Assembly (NCBI GenBank): GCA_020310875.1
Contig: CM035413.1
Span: 167,302,996-167,366,995 of the forward strand
Length of the DNA stretch: 64,000 bases
DNA from: Ceratopteris richardii
Lineage: Eukaryota; Streptophyta; Polypodiopsida; Polypodiales; Pteridaceae
Direction: 5' to 3'
Part shown: positions 17,527 to 29,831 of the stretch, piece after piece
How the letters are laid out: every line of letters starts with the position of its first letter
How positions within the stretch are numbered: position 1 is the first letter of the stretch
Translations under genes and position numbers: made by a program
Notes under the pieces: generated by a model
Seen by the model: the letters and a program-made list of their open reading frames with translations, nothing else
What the model was told of the DNA's origin: nothing
Databases searched by the model: none

Positions 17527-19786
17527 CTAACCTAGTGCATAAGGCTGTAGTCGCAATGTTAACATCAGAGCCTCCATCAATCAATACCTGCGTAATTTTA
17601 TGATTCTTATACCATACTGTAATCAAGGGAACTGAATGATCAACCGTAGAATCAGGTTCCGGTTGCACTGCTGCTATGGCCGGAATACAAGAAGGTACCG
17701 GACTGAACTATTGTTGGAACTGTTGTCGAATCCCAGGTACTAATGCCAATAGTTGGCCTAGAGGCAGGGTGATAGATGCCTTGGATAAAATTTCCCAGGC
17801 CTGTTGAGATTGGTTGTCCTGCTCCTTTGAACTTGAGGTCTCTGCTGATGCAGAAGTATCTGCTGTTATGTCTACTGCTGATGATGGCTCCGCTGCTGCT
17901 TCCTTTTGTTGTGTTCCTTCCTTTGTCGACGAGGCCTGAGTCACCGGAATAGGTTCTGGGAACACTGGTGGTTTTGTTGCGGTCCAGTGACTAGCCTTGT
18001 TATACATCCTATGTTGTTCTCATATCCCCGGTTCGAATATTTCTGCTGCCGACTGCAGTTGTTTACCAGATCGGGTCTGGACTGTAGTAGTTTGTGTTTC
18101 TACCGGTGTGATTTGTACCATGTTGGCCATTGGGTTTTGCCGCTCCTTCTTCCTTTGATCATACTCAGCTGCATCTTTGCAAAATCTTCTAATGTGCCCG
18201 AATTCACCACAAAAATGACAGCGTGGCGGTGGCAAATTAGGATTTTCCGGTGGTGGTCCGTTCTGCCAGCGGTTTGCATTATAATTATTGTTCCTCTGTC
18301 CTCGGTAGTTCTGATATCCCTGCGGTTGATTGTTTCTTAGTTGCGGAGATATATAGTGATTCGCTGGCTGTCCATGTTCTTGAATGACTGCATTGACCGT
18401 TGCTGTTCCTTGTACTCTAGAGTTGTAGACACAGTTTCCGGTGGTGTGTCCGGCAGTGTTGCAAATAGCGCAGAACGTTTGATTTAGTGCACAATTGGCA
18501 CTAGTATGACCTGAATTTTTGCATGTGATACAGTACACTTGTCTGGTTATATCTTCAGTCATAGTTTTGTTCGTTTTTAACCACTCTAGATCTTCTGTAA
18601 ATCCACCGACCTTGGATTCCAGTTGCAGAGCCATGGCAATGACTACATCCAGCGTCATCGCTCCGACACATCTTATGATCATGATCTGTTTCAATTGTGG
18701 GGTTAAACCATTGATAAACCACTGAGTGATGACATCATCCGGTAAGTTAGCGTGGGCCTGTGGTATCTGTCGCAAGTGTGTTCTAAAAAGTGTAGCATAT
18801 TCCTGGACAATCTGATTTGCCTTCTGTCGGTTGTTCTGTAAATAATCAAATATTTCGGCGGGATTCTTCTTTAGCCTGAATCGTTGCAGAAAAGCGTCTC
18901 GTACTGCATCATAGGTACCGAAATGATTAATGCCATATTCTGTAAGCCATCTGGCTGCTTCATTGACCAGTGTAGATTGAAAAACAATGGCCTTATATGC
19001 CTGGTCTGGTGGATGGTTAAGGACTGCATAACTGATCTCGAAAGTGCGTACGTGAGCATCCGGATCATCTCCTGGGAATCCACCAAATTTCATGTATGTT
19101 ACTCCTGTTGGAGGCAGCCTTGGATGACATAACTGTTGTTGCTGTTGTTGTCCGTTCATTGTGAGTGTATTAGGCCTTTCTTCTGTATCTTGAGGTTGAT
19201 TGGTTGAACTATCGGAACTTGTATCGCCGTATGGCGTGCCTTCCGGTGTGCTATTTTTGCTTAGGATGCTTCGGATCTCTGCTTCGAACAGCTTTCCTTC
19301 CTTCTGGATGTCCAATACCCGAAATCTTTCTTCCAAGCATGCTGGTTGGGCTGAGGATTCCGCAAAAAATGCTAAGCCTTGGCCGCCAGTTGGTGTTTCT
19401 ATCACCAGAATATCACCGGAATGAACTGAAATTGTGCCAGAATGCAGTGTTTTTCCGCTTTTACCGATTTCTTTCCCTAGAGTATTTCTGATCGTGGATA
19501 ACTCTGAATCTTTATCCAAGATTGTTAAACTGGTTTCCAATGGCGTCTTGGTAGATTCTGGAATTACTATATCTTCAATAGGCTGGGTCGAAGTAGCACC
19601 AGAATGTACCAAAGGCATTGATCGTTCCACCGGAATATGACCGGAATTAATTCTAACTTCCTTAACTTGCTTGACCACTGGGTCAGACCGCGTTATACCT
19701 TCTTCTCCTAGGGTTGTCTTTAGTACATTACGTGCTCCAGCCTTATGGTTCTTAGGATACGTTCCGCCAGACCGAGTAACCGGCAT
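17527..19786 (-). pseudogene. Gag-protease of element C, two nonsense codons and truncated by element B
   Basis: Starts MPVTRSGGTYPKNHK at 19786. Three canonical CX2CX4HX4C knuckles follow the gag core (CITCKNSGHTSANC, CAICNTAGHTTGNC, CHFCGEFGHIRRFC). One frame continues through a TGA at 18020-18022 (ends FEPGI) and a TAG at 17708-17710 into a retropepsin segment VLIDGGSDVNIATTAL (D codon 17576-17578). DGG instead of DSG/DTG is seen in many plant Tat-type gypsy proteases. The protease stops after ALCTRL, where element B is inserted; the codons after that belong to B's LTR. The rest of pol should lie left of B. Both stops are single-base changes without frameshift, so the copy is moderately old. 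Confidence 0.9.
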
Positions 19787-19941
19787 GTATCATTGCGTAG
19801 TAGCACTATCTGAGCAGTTGGCAACAATCTGGCTCTGTTGCTACCGTCAGTCAATCGAACGATAAACGTGATGTTTGATTCTGAAAAACAGCTGGCACTC
19901 TAATGCCACTTTTCACAGATAACTGGCAATCTGATGCCACT

Positions 19942-19959
19942 TTCCTACAGACGACGCCA
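19942..19959 (-). other. Primer-binding site of element C
   Basis: The plus strand reads TTCCTACAGACGACGCCA, two nt from the LTR start TGTTAGTCG. It ends in CCA as expected for a tRNA 3' end. I cannot name the tRNA with certainty. The 155-nt leader between this site and the gag start is unusually short compared with A, B and D. Confidence 0.8.
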
Positions 19960-19961
19960 AA

Positions 19962-20936
19962 TGTTAGTCGTTAAACTTCCGACTTCAGACTCAAAATACT
20001 TTCAAGTTCAGACGTTTCCGAATCTTTCCTAACCGTAAATTACCTCTTAGCCACATGGGTCCTTGGGAGTGGTAGGGGTCTGTTAGACAGAGGCCCTGTA
20101 CTATTTTCCCAACTCATTACACAATCATAATTACTTCTCGCGTCTTAGCTCATTGCGCAGTTCTGAACAACCGATGACTGTTCGTTGTACTGGACTTAGA
20201 ATTTCCGAACTAATCCTGCTATGATGGTTTGAGCAGTAGTCCGGTGACTTGTGTCCAATAGAATAATCTACTTCAGTAAACAAAGATCACCTAATACGTA
20301 CTTCTTCAGAACAGACAGGTATACCAAACACATATATATATATACTGAAATTATGCAACTCATCGTATAACAACTACGAGCAACAAATGTCCTGACAACA
20401 ATCGACTCGTTATAGACTTAACAATGACCTACTCGCACTTCAACCATTACAGATGCTATTCTTCCTGTGATCGGAATCAACAGTGAACGTAGACTACTGC
20501 ATCGAACTTAGTTACTTACAAAAATGCGAACACGTGAACAGTTCGGGGCTCCTGTTCACCACTCCTCGTCAGCATACAAACTAACAAGTAACCCACTATG
20601 ATTTATTAACACTCAGAGACACACTTAAACATTAGCGAGCGGATTCGTAACACAAGATCATCAATTCGTAACTCTGCACTACGACGCGAATAAACGACTA
20701 GACGGAGCACATACAGAACAGAACAGAACAGAGTTCACTCTTCTCAATGACATACCTACTACAAACAATACACTTACAATACCCCAAAAATGGGCTCTCT
20801 GCCACTCTTCTTTCATTTCCTTATATAGAAGATTTTTTACAACGGTGCGTGAATCTTTAGTTACCTGCGCGTTTGTTCTTTTACATTTAAGACGCCTGTC
20901 CTAGTACATTTGTCCTTGTTCGGCGGCCGTTTAACA
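19962..20936 (-). repeat. 5' LTR of element C (975 bp)
   Basis: Starts TGTTAGTCG and ends CGTTTAACA on the plus strand, giving TGTTA...TAACA inverted ends. Contains a TA-rich tract near 20332-20345. The right edge is set by the break in the protease of element D (frame reads IEIEHT up to it). Confidence 0.85.
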
Positions 20937-23664
20937 GTATGTTCTATTTCTATTCCACATATTTCCACAGTCACCTTTTCCCATATTCCTAGGGGTTTTT
21001 CTATGTGTCCATCTGCAAGTTGTAATCTCATTTTAGTGGGTATTAATTCATTTTTTCCCCATCTTTCCCAAGTTTGTTTAGTCATGATGGCCACACTTGA
21101 TCCACTATCCAATATAGCTTTGGCATGATTTTTACCAAATTGTATTCTTAGAGTTGAGTTTCCTTCTTCTCCTTCACAATATCCTCCTATTTTATCAATA
21201 GGAATGTACAACAACTCCTCCAATTCTTGTTGCCGTGGATCAAAAATCTCTTGTTTTGCTTCCCACTTTTTCATATTGAGTTGCAAGTGAGGATTTTGTT
21301 TTACCAATTCTTCCATTGTGGTGTGGTATAAAATTGTACATTGTTTGTCTATATTGATTTGGAAGGTTATTTGTGCATTCTCTTCCAGTTCAAGTGTTTT
21401 CCTTGTTTCTGTTGCATTTGCTTCCCCAACTGTTGTTGGACAATTGTCAGGTTCCCTCATTTTAAGTTGTGTTTCTTGTATGATTTGTTTGCATCTTTGC
21501 ATTCTTTCATGCTCTAAATCTGGCATAGGGTAAGCCATTACATGGTCTGTGGGATTTGGTCCCTCTTGAATTCTTCCCTTATATGCTCTTATCAAGGTTT
21601 CCAAACTTTGTGAATTTTTTGCCTCTTGCTGAGTTGGTTTATTCTGAGGTTGACTATTGTTTGACTGTTCTATAATCTCTTCTTCCAACTTAGTTGTTTC
21701 TTATTGTTTAGCTCGTGCTCTTGTTATAGTATTTACATTTACTTGATCTTGGTCACTCAATTTTTCTTGCTCCATTATGTTGACTGTTTTTAATGGTATG
21801 TTATTAGATGTGTTCTGTTGTTTTTGAGGGTTTCTTGGACAAACCTTTATTAGGTGTTCCCTGCCACAATCCTTGCAATAAGCTCCTTCTACTCTTAATG
21901 TAGGAGGTTGTGGAAAGTCTCTAATGAAATGTTCTCCCCCGCATGTATAACAATTTATCTTTTGACTCCCTTTGAACTGAGGTTTCTGATTGGACATATA
22001 ATTATTGGTTATGTACATGAATGTGAATGTATCCATTTCAATTCTCCCATTTCCCAAATCTAGGGCTTGCAGTTCTGGTTCTCTCAGCTCATATCCTTCG
22101 CACTCTTCCTGATTTCCTTCATTCCAATAATAATCTTCTCTGTATGGTGATCTTAGTCTTGAGCTTTCTTCTTCTATTGGTGTGTATTTGACTGGTACCA
22201 CATTTGTTGGTAATGGTGGTTGTTGCCCAAGTACGGGTCTTGCTTGCTCACCAAATCGAGATTCTCTTTGGTTCACATATTCTCTTTCCTTAATGGGTTG
22301 TTTATTGTAAAAGCATTCTTCTCTGGTATGATTTGTCCATTTTCTTTCTAGTGTACAATATTTGAGTGTTTTCCTATCTTGCAAATGTTGTGGTTTTTGA
22401 TATGGACATTGTTGTACCAAATGATTTTCTCCACAATTATAGCATTTTTTATTTGTTGCTATCCTTGTATTTATTAGATTTGTCTTAGTGCTAACTTCTA
22501 AGGCTTTGGCAATGGCCTATGCTAATTCTTCTGCTGGTGGGATTTTAACTTCATTTGTTCTTGGTTAATCAAATGCTAATAGATCTTGTCACCGGTTATC
22601 CTCTAAGTCTATTGCTTCCTTAACACATGCTCCTAGGTCTGGGCACCTTCTATAATACACCAAGGTTCTTAATTGGGCACTTCGCAATCCTTCTATGAAT
22701 AGAGATACTTGTCTTGCCATGATGGTACCTCCTCTCTCGGACATCTGTCAATATATTGCTTGAACCTCCTAGCTGCCTCTCTGACATTTTCATCTTTTTG
22801 TTGTTTAAAGCTATGTATCAAGGTAGCTGTGCTATGTTTTATTCTAGTTTTTGAGAATTCCCCTATGAAGGCTTCAAGGAAGGATTCAATCTCTGGATAC
22901 ATTTCCTTTCTCAAGGGAATGAACCAAGATAATGCAAGTCCATTTAGGGTTAGACCAAATGCCTTAAATTGCACTTTGTAATCCCCTACTTCCTCTGCTA
23001 TAATTAATTGTCTAAATTCTGCAGCATGAGCATGAGGATCAGAATATCCTTCATATTGATTCTTCATACATTTGGCTACTTGATAGGGCCTAAGCATTCT
23101 TCCCTGATTTTGCCACTCATGTCTCCTTCTAAATGGAAAATCATTAAGTCCTTCTGCTTCTCTTTCAAAAGGGTTTGGGGACGTATGTATTCTCCTACCT
23201 TGTTGTTCTTCACTATTATTGTGAGTTTCATGTTGTCTTGGCAAGTTTGGTTGCCCTAGGTTTTGTTCCCAAGGTCTCTTGTCTGCACATTGCCCTAAGT
23301 CATTAGAATTTTCTAGGTCCTGTGAGAAGATGTATACACATCCCTGTCTATCCTCATATCTGCCATCCTTGAATTGTGCTACTGGTGTTATATTCAGGGG
23401 AACTTCTAAGTTTCTCAATCTAATGACAAACTTATGCATCCCATCCTTATATACATAGGTTCCAAACCTATTTGTGTACATATATTTAAGAATATTTTTG
23501 TAATCACCCGTTTCAGAAGATTCATAGGTTTCATTTAAATTTTCCATATTATTTTCTTGCCCAAAATCTTTATCTTGTAGTTCTCCTATCACTAGTTCTA
23601 TCTCATTCCTTCCTAGATCTTGTTTAGGAGGTGTGTACAATTTATTACCAAATCTAGGAATCAT
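20937..23664 (-). pseudogene. Gag-protease of element D, frameshifted and truncated by element C
   Basis: The gag N-terminus from 23664 aligns with A (YMYTNRFGTYVYKDGM versus YIRTNQLGARIYEDGL). The frame shifts near 22700 after RCPREEVPS, then continues in another phase with stops near 22515-22615. From 22420 to 20937 it is one frame with a single stop near 21701. It includes knuckles CYTCGGEHFIRD and CKDCGREHLIKVC, and a protease with AILDSGSSVAIM (D codon 21107-21109). The frame ends in GIEIEHT at the LTR of element C; the codons that follow are LTR sequence. The order gag, two late knuckles, acidic linker, protease is the same as in A. Confidence 0.9.
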
Positions 23665-26170
23665 TCAACTTATTCATAATCTTTTGAAGAAAATTATGTT
23701 TTCCACGATTCTATGAAGAGAATTGTGTTTTTCACGATTCTGTGGAGAGAATCGTGTTTTTCACGATTCTATGGTGAAAATCGTGTTTTCCACGATTCTG
23801 TGGTGAGAATCGTGTTTTTCCACAATTCTGTGAAGAGAATCGTGTTTTTTACGATCCTGTGGAGAGAATCGTGTTTTTCACGATTCTGAGGTGAGAATCG
23901 TGTTTTTTCACGATTCTATGGTGAGAATCGTGTTTTTCACGATTGTGAGGTGAGAATCGTGTTTTTTCACGATTCTGTGGTGAGAATCATGTTTTCCACG
24001 ATTCTATGGTGAGAATCGTATTTTCCATGATTCTGTGGAGAGAATCGTGTTTTTCACGATTCTGTGGTGAGAATTGTGTTTTTCACGATTCTGTGGTGAG
24101 AATCGTGTTTTCCACGATTGTGTGAAGAGAATCATGTTTTTCACAATTCTGTGGTGAGAATCATGTTTTCCACAATTCTGTGCAGAGAATCGTGTTTTTC
24201 ACGATTCTATGGAGAGAATCATGTTTTTTTCACGATTCTGTGGTGAGAATCGTGTTTTCCACGATTCTATGGAGAGAATCGTGTTTTTCACGATTCTATG
24301 GAGAGAATCGTGTTTTTTCACAATTCTGTGGTGAGAATCGTGTTTTTCACGATTCTGTGGAGAGAATCCTGTTTTTTCAGGATTTTGTTCTCAGACAATC
24401 GTGATTGCTCACAATCGTTTGAAACACGATTTTCTTATGAAAATCGTGCTCTGGGAATCGTGATTTTGTGTTTTATTTCAGAGAATCGCGATTTTGTGTT
24501 TGACCACAAAATCGCGACTCTGAACAAATTTTTGAAATTTTTGAGGTTCTTGATTTTTAAGTTTTTGTTTCTTCAACAGAATCGCTTTATTAAAATTTTA
24601 ACATGCAATAAAAGAGTTTAAACAAAATTATTATTTTTTCTTACTAAAAACTAAAAAATCTAAACATCACGATTCCGTGCTTTTGACTATTTTGTGTGTT
24701 TTTGTGCTTTAATCATCATATGTAACTTTGATGAAATGCAAAAATTTATTGAGAATTCCTTACCTTGCTTGCTTGATCAAAAAATCTCCAAAAGCTTGTG
24801 GTTGCAAGAAATCGCGATTATGTTCACTCTCTCTCTCTCTCCCTCACTTAAATGAGCTTTTTTTTGAGATTCCAGGGTTTTATAGACTTCAGACAATCGC
24901 GATTTTGTGCAATTTTCTCAGAATTTTCACTTTTTACTTGTTCAAATTTTTTTCCTCAACAATTTTATGGTTTTAATTTCACAATTCCTAACTTTTCATC
25001 ACAAGTCACTCCCTTTATCCCACTGATGAAAATCGCGATTCTGTACCTAATTTTCAATTTACTCACTTGATGCTCTATTCTCACTAATATTGTGAAATTT
25101 GATTTTCTTCCTCACCCACTTTATGAAAATCTCTTACTACCTCTTACCTCAATACCCAAATGTGCAAAAAATATTCAAATTCTTTTCCTTACAGAAAATC
25201 GCGATCCTGTTCAGAGAATCGTGTTTTTCTGAACTTCCTGTTTTTTGCAATTTTTTTATTTCCTTTCCACTTGGTTCCCTTCAATGCTTTTTAACAACTC
25301 CAAATCACTTGTCACCTGCAATTATACACCATCAACAGAAATTAGCAATCTTGTGAAGAGAATCGTGGTTTTTTTAACTTCCTTTTTTTGCAATTTTTTG
25401 AGTTCCTTTCCACTTGGTTCCCTTCACTCTTAACAACAACACTCCAGTCCAACTTTCTAAGGAAATAAAGAAATTTGTTTGAATTTTTTAATGGATTTTC
25501 TGAATATTTTTAGTATTTTGCCCTAAATCAAGGTAAACACTTCACTTAGGGTTTCTTGTTTAGAGATCCATTGATCCTGTGTTTCTTGATTGGTTATACT
25601 CCTTTATGCTTTGCTATCTAATCAGTTTATGAGAAAAACTTCCCAAAGAAAAATGTGCTAAGAAGTGAAATTATCAATTCATGCAAAGATAAACTCAAAC
25701 ATTTTTCTTTTCAAGATGCAAGTAAACCTTTTCTCAAGATTGTTGCTTTGCCTTGGCTAAACAAATGGATCTTATCTACTTGCATATAGCTACTTTACTT
25801 GACTTTCCTCAATGCAATCATGTCATCTACCCCAAGTTCAACAATTTTACTTGGTACTTGGTCAAAAAGCACTTACAAATGCAAAGATAGACACATTTTA
25901 CCTTATCTTTAGCTATCTTGATTCAGGTTTTTCACACACCTGCACTTTACTCTCAAAAATGATATGAGTAACTATCAATTTGCAAGAATTTCATCACTTC
26001 TTTATCTCAAAAGGTTATCTCTTGCTTCCTTTCCCCAAAAGACAAACAAAGAAACCTACCTGTTCATGTTTCCTTTTCTTGATTAAAGAGTATTACCTTT
26101 TCAATGTGTTCAATACCATCAACAATGGAAGATCTAGCAAGGTCCAGCTTCAATGAAGCTTTTTCTTTAC
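23665..26170 (-). other. Leader of element D
   Basis: A 2.5-kb AT-rich leader. The gag-proximal third is the hairpin array (23690-24400). The rest (24400-26170) is T-rich and keeps isolated AATCGCGATT palindromes, e.g. near 24486, 24895, 25030 and 25198. No credible gene is present. Confidence 0.8.
23690..24400 (-). repeat. Tandem hairpin array in the leader of element D
   Basis: About 24 copies of a 29-31 bp unit. Each unit contains CACGATTCT, a 6-nt spacer such as GTGGTG or ATGGAG, then AGAATCGTG: a perfect 9-bp inverted repeat. Copies vary mainly in the spacer and in T-run length. Confidence 0.95.
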
Positions 26171-26189
26171 TTCTCCGGCAACGGGGCCA
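26171..26189 (-). other. Primer-binding site of element D (tRNA-Asp-like)
   Basis: The plus strand TTCTCCGGCAACGGGGCCA differs from the tRNA-Asp end of A and B at a few positions (GGGGCCA instead of GGCGCCA). It is 5 nt from the LTR, as in A and B. Confidence 0.75.
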
Positions 26190-26194
26190 AAAAA

Positions 26195-27014
26195 TGTTTG
26201 TTGTTACCCTTTGGAGTTGTCCTGTCCAATCATTTTAGCATAAAGAATCAACAATACATCTTACATTTGTCAATCCAGGAAGTATACAAGAGACCACAGC
26301 CCCTACTAGATGATGGAATCCAAAAAATAAGAGGAAAGTGACTGGATTTCTGCGAAATGATGAAGATGAAGAGAAATTTCTAGGGTTTGGATTATCTTGA
26401 GCTAATCAACAATATTTTTATTGATCTTGGTGCCTAAAGTGTGTTATTTTCTCAGTAGAACACAATTATGAAGTCAAATCTCAAAAATGATACCTGTAAC
26501 CTTTAGACGAGACAATTGCGATTCTGTGAAAATTGACGATTTCCATCTCCAACACTATTCTTCAACAATTTCTTACTCAATACATCATGAATTATCTCTC
26601 TTCATGCTCATTCATCAGAAATACACAATAGAAGCTTGCAAATTCCATGGATACACATTAAATAGACTCAACAAATCAAAGAAAATCACATAAAAGGAAG
26701 AATCATGATTTTCTGCAAGAAACTCTTCTCATTACTTGGATAGCACAAAATACAATCAACCAACCCTCTCAAAATAGAAGAAATTATCTTTTATACATTT
26801 TCAAGTGTCCCTTTTCACACTTGAATTTTGGTCCTTTTCCTTTCTAGTCCAAAAATATGCTATCTAAGAGTTTCCAAAAATTCTAGAAAAATTACATATG
26901 GTTCTAATTTTCATGAGGAAGACTCTTCCTCATTTTTACATCATTTGCATAAATATTTCTATAATTTTTTATCATTTTACAAATATTCCTCTTCAAAAAA
27001 TGCTTCTTCTAACA
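26195..27014 (-). repeat. 5' LTR of element D (820 bp)
   Basis: Starts TGTTTGTTG and ends CTTCTAACA on the plus strand. The right edge is fixed because a copia integrase frame on the plus strand resumes immediately (tac aca cct). AT-rich; one AATTGCGATT motif of the leader type lies near 26513. Confidence 0.8.
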
Positions 27015-29316
27015 TACACCTTAGAAAAATGGTGTTGTTGAGCGTAAAAATAGAACTCTACTTGAAATGGCACGATGTATGGTTAAAGGAAAGCATCTTC
27101 CTCATAAGTTTTGGATGGAAGCGGTCATGTGTGCAAACTATGTGTTGAATCATTGCCCTACAAAAGCATTGAGAGTCATCACTCCTTATGAGGTTTGGAA
27201 TGGTCATAAGCCTATGGTTAGTCATATGTGTGTACATTTTGTTGGTTATAGTGCTGAAAGTAAGGGATATCGTTTGTACCATCCATTGACAAACACAATT
27301 ATTGTGAGTCAAGATGTGGTATTTGCTGAAAATTTAGTTTTCCCTCTACTTGAATGCAAAAAAAAAGCCAACAGTTAGCTCACAAGATGTGTTCGATACA
27401 CTCATGCCTTTGTTCCAAAATGGTGTGCTTTACTATGGGCATGTAGACCAGACAACTGAGGTTCAAAGGGTTGAAAAATTCCAGCCAAATAGGGATGAAA
27501 ATGTAGAGAATTTCCAGCCAAACATAGCTGAAAATTTCCGCAAAAAATTATCAAAACTACTGGAAATTTCCAGCCATATATGGCTGAACATTTGCATCAA
27601 AATATGGCTAAAAATGAGCATGAAATTCATCCTATGCATGATGTACATATTGAAGATGTTTTACATAATGAACGCATGTCTATCAAGAGTGCACAAACTA
27701 TGCCAAAGTGGCTGAAACAAACTTTGCAGGACACCAAATTGAGTGCACCTTTACTTAGTAGAACAAGATCAAGCTCTCACCATGCATCAAGTAATTTTGT
27801 GGATTATTCTCTTATTGCTACAACATGCAATGAAGAGCCACTTTCTTTTGAAGATGCATGTGATGATCCACAATGGATGAGTGCTATGCAATCAAAAATG
27901 GATTCCATACATAGGAATGGTACTTGGGAGTTATGTGAATTGCCAAAAGGAAAGAATGCCATTGATACAAAGTGGGTTTATAAGATTAAGAGAAAATCTG
28001 ATGGTAGCATTGATCAATACAAAGCTAGATTGGTTGCCAAAAGATATGTGCAACAATATGGCATTGATTATGAGGAAACATTTGCACCTACTTTATGCAT
28101 GACTACCATTCATATTGTGGTTGCATTGGCTACCCATCAAGGTTGGAGAGTGCATCAGTTGGACATAAAAACAACCTTCTTGAATGGTGATTTGCAAGAA
28201 GAGGTTTATGTGAAGCAACCTCCTGGATTTGCTATGAAAGGGAAAGAGCATATGGTTCATCGCTTGCATAAAGCCTTGTATGGTCTCAAGCAAGCTCCAT
28301 GTGCATGGTATGACAAAATACATAAGCATTTGTTTGCTCTTGGCTTCACATGTAGTCCAATTGAAAGCACACTCTATGTACGCAAAAATGGGGCTGATCT
28401 TACAGTGCTTGTTCTTTATGTCGATGACATACTCTTGACTAGGTCATGTGATGCAAAACTTGACATTCTTATGGCTGATTTGCAGCATACTTTTGATCTC
28501 ACTTATCTTGGTCTTTTGAGCTACTATCTTGGCATCTAGTTTGTATCCGTTGAGGGGGGAATTGTTATGCATCAAGCAAAGTATGTTGAAAAACTACTTC
28601 AACGTTTTGACTTTGAGGATTGTAAGCCAGTTTCCACACCAATTGAGACAGGATTCAAGTTCTCAGTTGAGGATTCCAATGATGCATTTGACACTTCTCT
28701 TTATCAGCAAGCTTTGGGATGTCTTATATATGCATGCAACACAAGGCCGGATATACAGTATGTAGTTTCCCAATTGAGTCGATTCATGCATAGCCCTAGC
28801 ACTAAGCATTGGCAAGCAGTGAAACATGCATTTAGATATCTCCAAGGCACTTTTACAGATAGTGATTGGGCTGGTTATTATGATACTCATGTTTCCACTA
28901 GTGGTAATTGCTTTTTCCTTGGAGACTCATGCATATCTTGGTTGAGTAAGAAGCAACCTACAGTGGCGACATCGAGTTGTGAAGCTGAGTAGAGGGCAGT
29001 TTTCACAGCTACAGTGGAGTGTATATGGTTGAGACGCCTATTGATGGATCTTTGCATGGAGATTGATGTTGCTATGCATATTCTCACTGATAGTCAGAGT
29101 GCTTTGGATGTTGCACCAAACCCAGTGTTTCATGCACGGACCAAACATATTGAGGTGCATTATCACTATGTGAGAGAGTGGCTTCATGCAGGAGATATTG
29201 ATTTGGTATATGTGCCTACATAAGATAATGTGGCAAACATATTCACCAAAGCTCTTCCACGAGAAAATTTTGAAGCTTTTCGCAAAGCTTCAAGCTTATT
29301 ACCTTGTGGGGGTTGA
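27015..29316 (+). pseudogene. Copia element E, 3' part of pol (integrase to RNase H)
   Basis: The oldest host in the nest. It begins inside the integrase core (NGVVERKNRTLLEMAR, 27030-27077), after which about 30 residues are missing between HKPMVSHM and FVGYS. Reverse transcriptase 27850-28540 has KARLVAKR, FLNGDLQEEVYVKQPPGF and YVDDILLT. A TAG at 28537-28539 follows YYLGI, then RNase H resumes ([31 protein letters not shown], stop, then [18 protein letters not shown]). It ends FRKASSLLPCGG with TGA at 29314-29316. Another small deletion follows YLQGT. All stops are single-base changes. The 5' half should lie beyond element D, left of the window. Confidence 0.92.
27471..27620 (+). repeat. 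Short tandem repeat in the E linker between integrase and RT
   Basis: Three to four imperfect copies of a unit around AATTTCCAGCCA...GCTGAAAAT, about 40 bp apart. In one frame this gives a repeated NFQPNxxEN-like peptide. It lies in the poorly conserved linker of copia polyproteins. Confidence 0.7.
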
Positions 29317-29831
29317 TCTGTCACTCCCTGTATGTGTTCACATCATTTGCTCCACGGGGGTTTGTTACACATGTGTTCCTCAAGTAGCTTTGATGTGAAC
29401 CTTTTCCCTATACATGGGCACTTTTTACTCTAGTGCTAACTAGAGGTTTTTTCCCCATGTTACCACATACTTAATACTCTCATATGTGGTGGTATTTTGT
29501 ACTTAGGGACATTATTCAGCTCTTACTTCAGTTCATTTCATCGTCAATAGAGAAAGCTATTCCAACCATTGTCTTCTCCATGTGTCTTGCTGCATTTGTG
29601 CTCCTTGTGTGTGCTTCTCATGTGTCTCTCGCACTTCTACACACACCCAACATCTTTGTTAGAAGCTAATTCTTAAACATACTTGAACTTGTAAATCCCA
29701 TTCTTATCAATGGGATAACTATTAAAATCTATATATTTTAGGAGTTTTAACAAGAGTGTCAAAACTCTTAATATCTCCTGACTCTCATTAAAAGGTGGAG
29801 GACTACTGGATATGCATTTGGGTGCAATCCA
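29317..29831 (+). other. Probable 3' end and LTR remnant of element E, then unassigned sequence
   Basis: The pol frame ends in ttgtgggggttga, a purine-rich stretch that could serve as PPT. An LTR could start at tgatctgtcac (29314) and end near cacccaaca (29652), but the second LTR is not in the window, so this is a guess. Nothing recognisable lies in 29653-29831. Confidence 0.35.

Larger units (their letters stand above)
17527..20936 (-). mobile_element. Gypsy element C (visible 5' part)
   Basis: Minus-strand order: 5' LTR 19962-20936, PBS 19942-19959, gag start at 19786, gag-protease frame down to the insertion of B at 17526. It differs from the A/B/D family in gag, zinc knuckles, PBS and LTR. 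It is inserted in the protease of element D; gtatg (20937-20941) next to the LTR is the expected target duplication. Confidence 0.9.
20937..27014 (-). mobile_element. Gypsy element D (visible 5' part)
   Basis: Minus-strand order: 5' LTR 26195-27014, degenerate PBS, a 2.5-kb leader with a hairpin array, gag from 23664, protease cut by element C at 20936. It belongs to the A/B family by gag N-terminus and protease context (GGYCEGEEGNS versus GDMCEGEEGNT in A). It is inserted in the integrase of copia E; tacac (27015-27019) is the expected target duplication. Confidence 0.9.

Noticed and set aside
20861-20936. C-terminal part of the element D protease ORF (VKRPPNKDK...)
   Set aside because: Lies within the LTR of element C; not protease sequence.
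23690-24400. Possible CRISPR or telomere-like array
   Set aside because: The spacers are only the 6-nt hairpin loops; it lies between PBS and gag of element D and has relatives in A and B.
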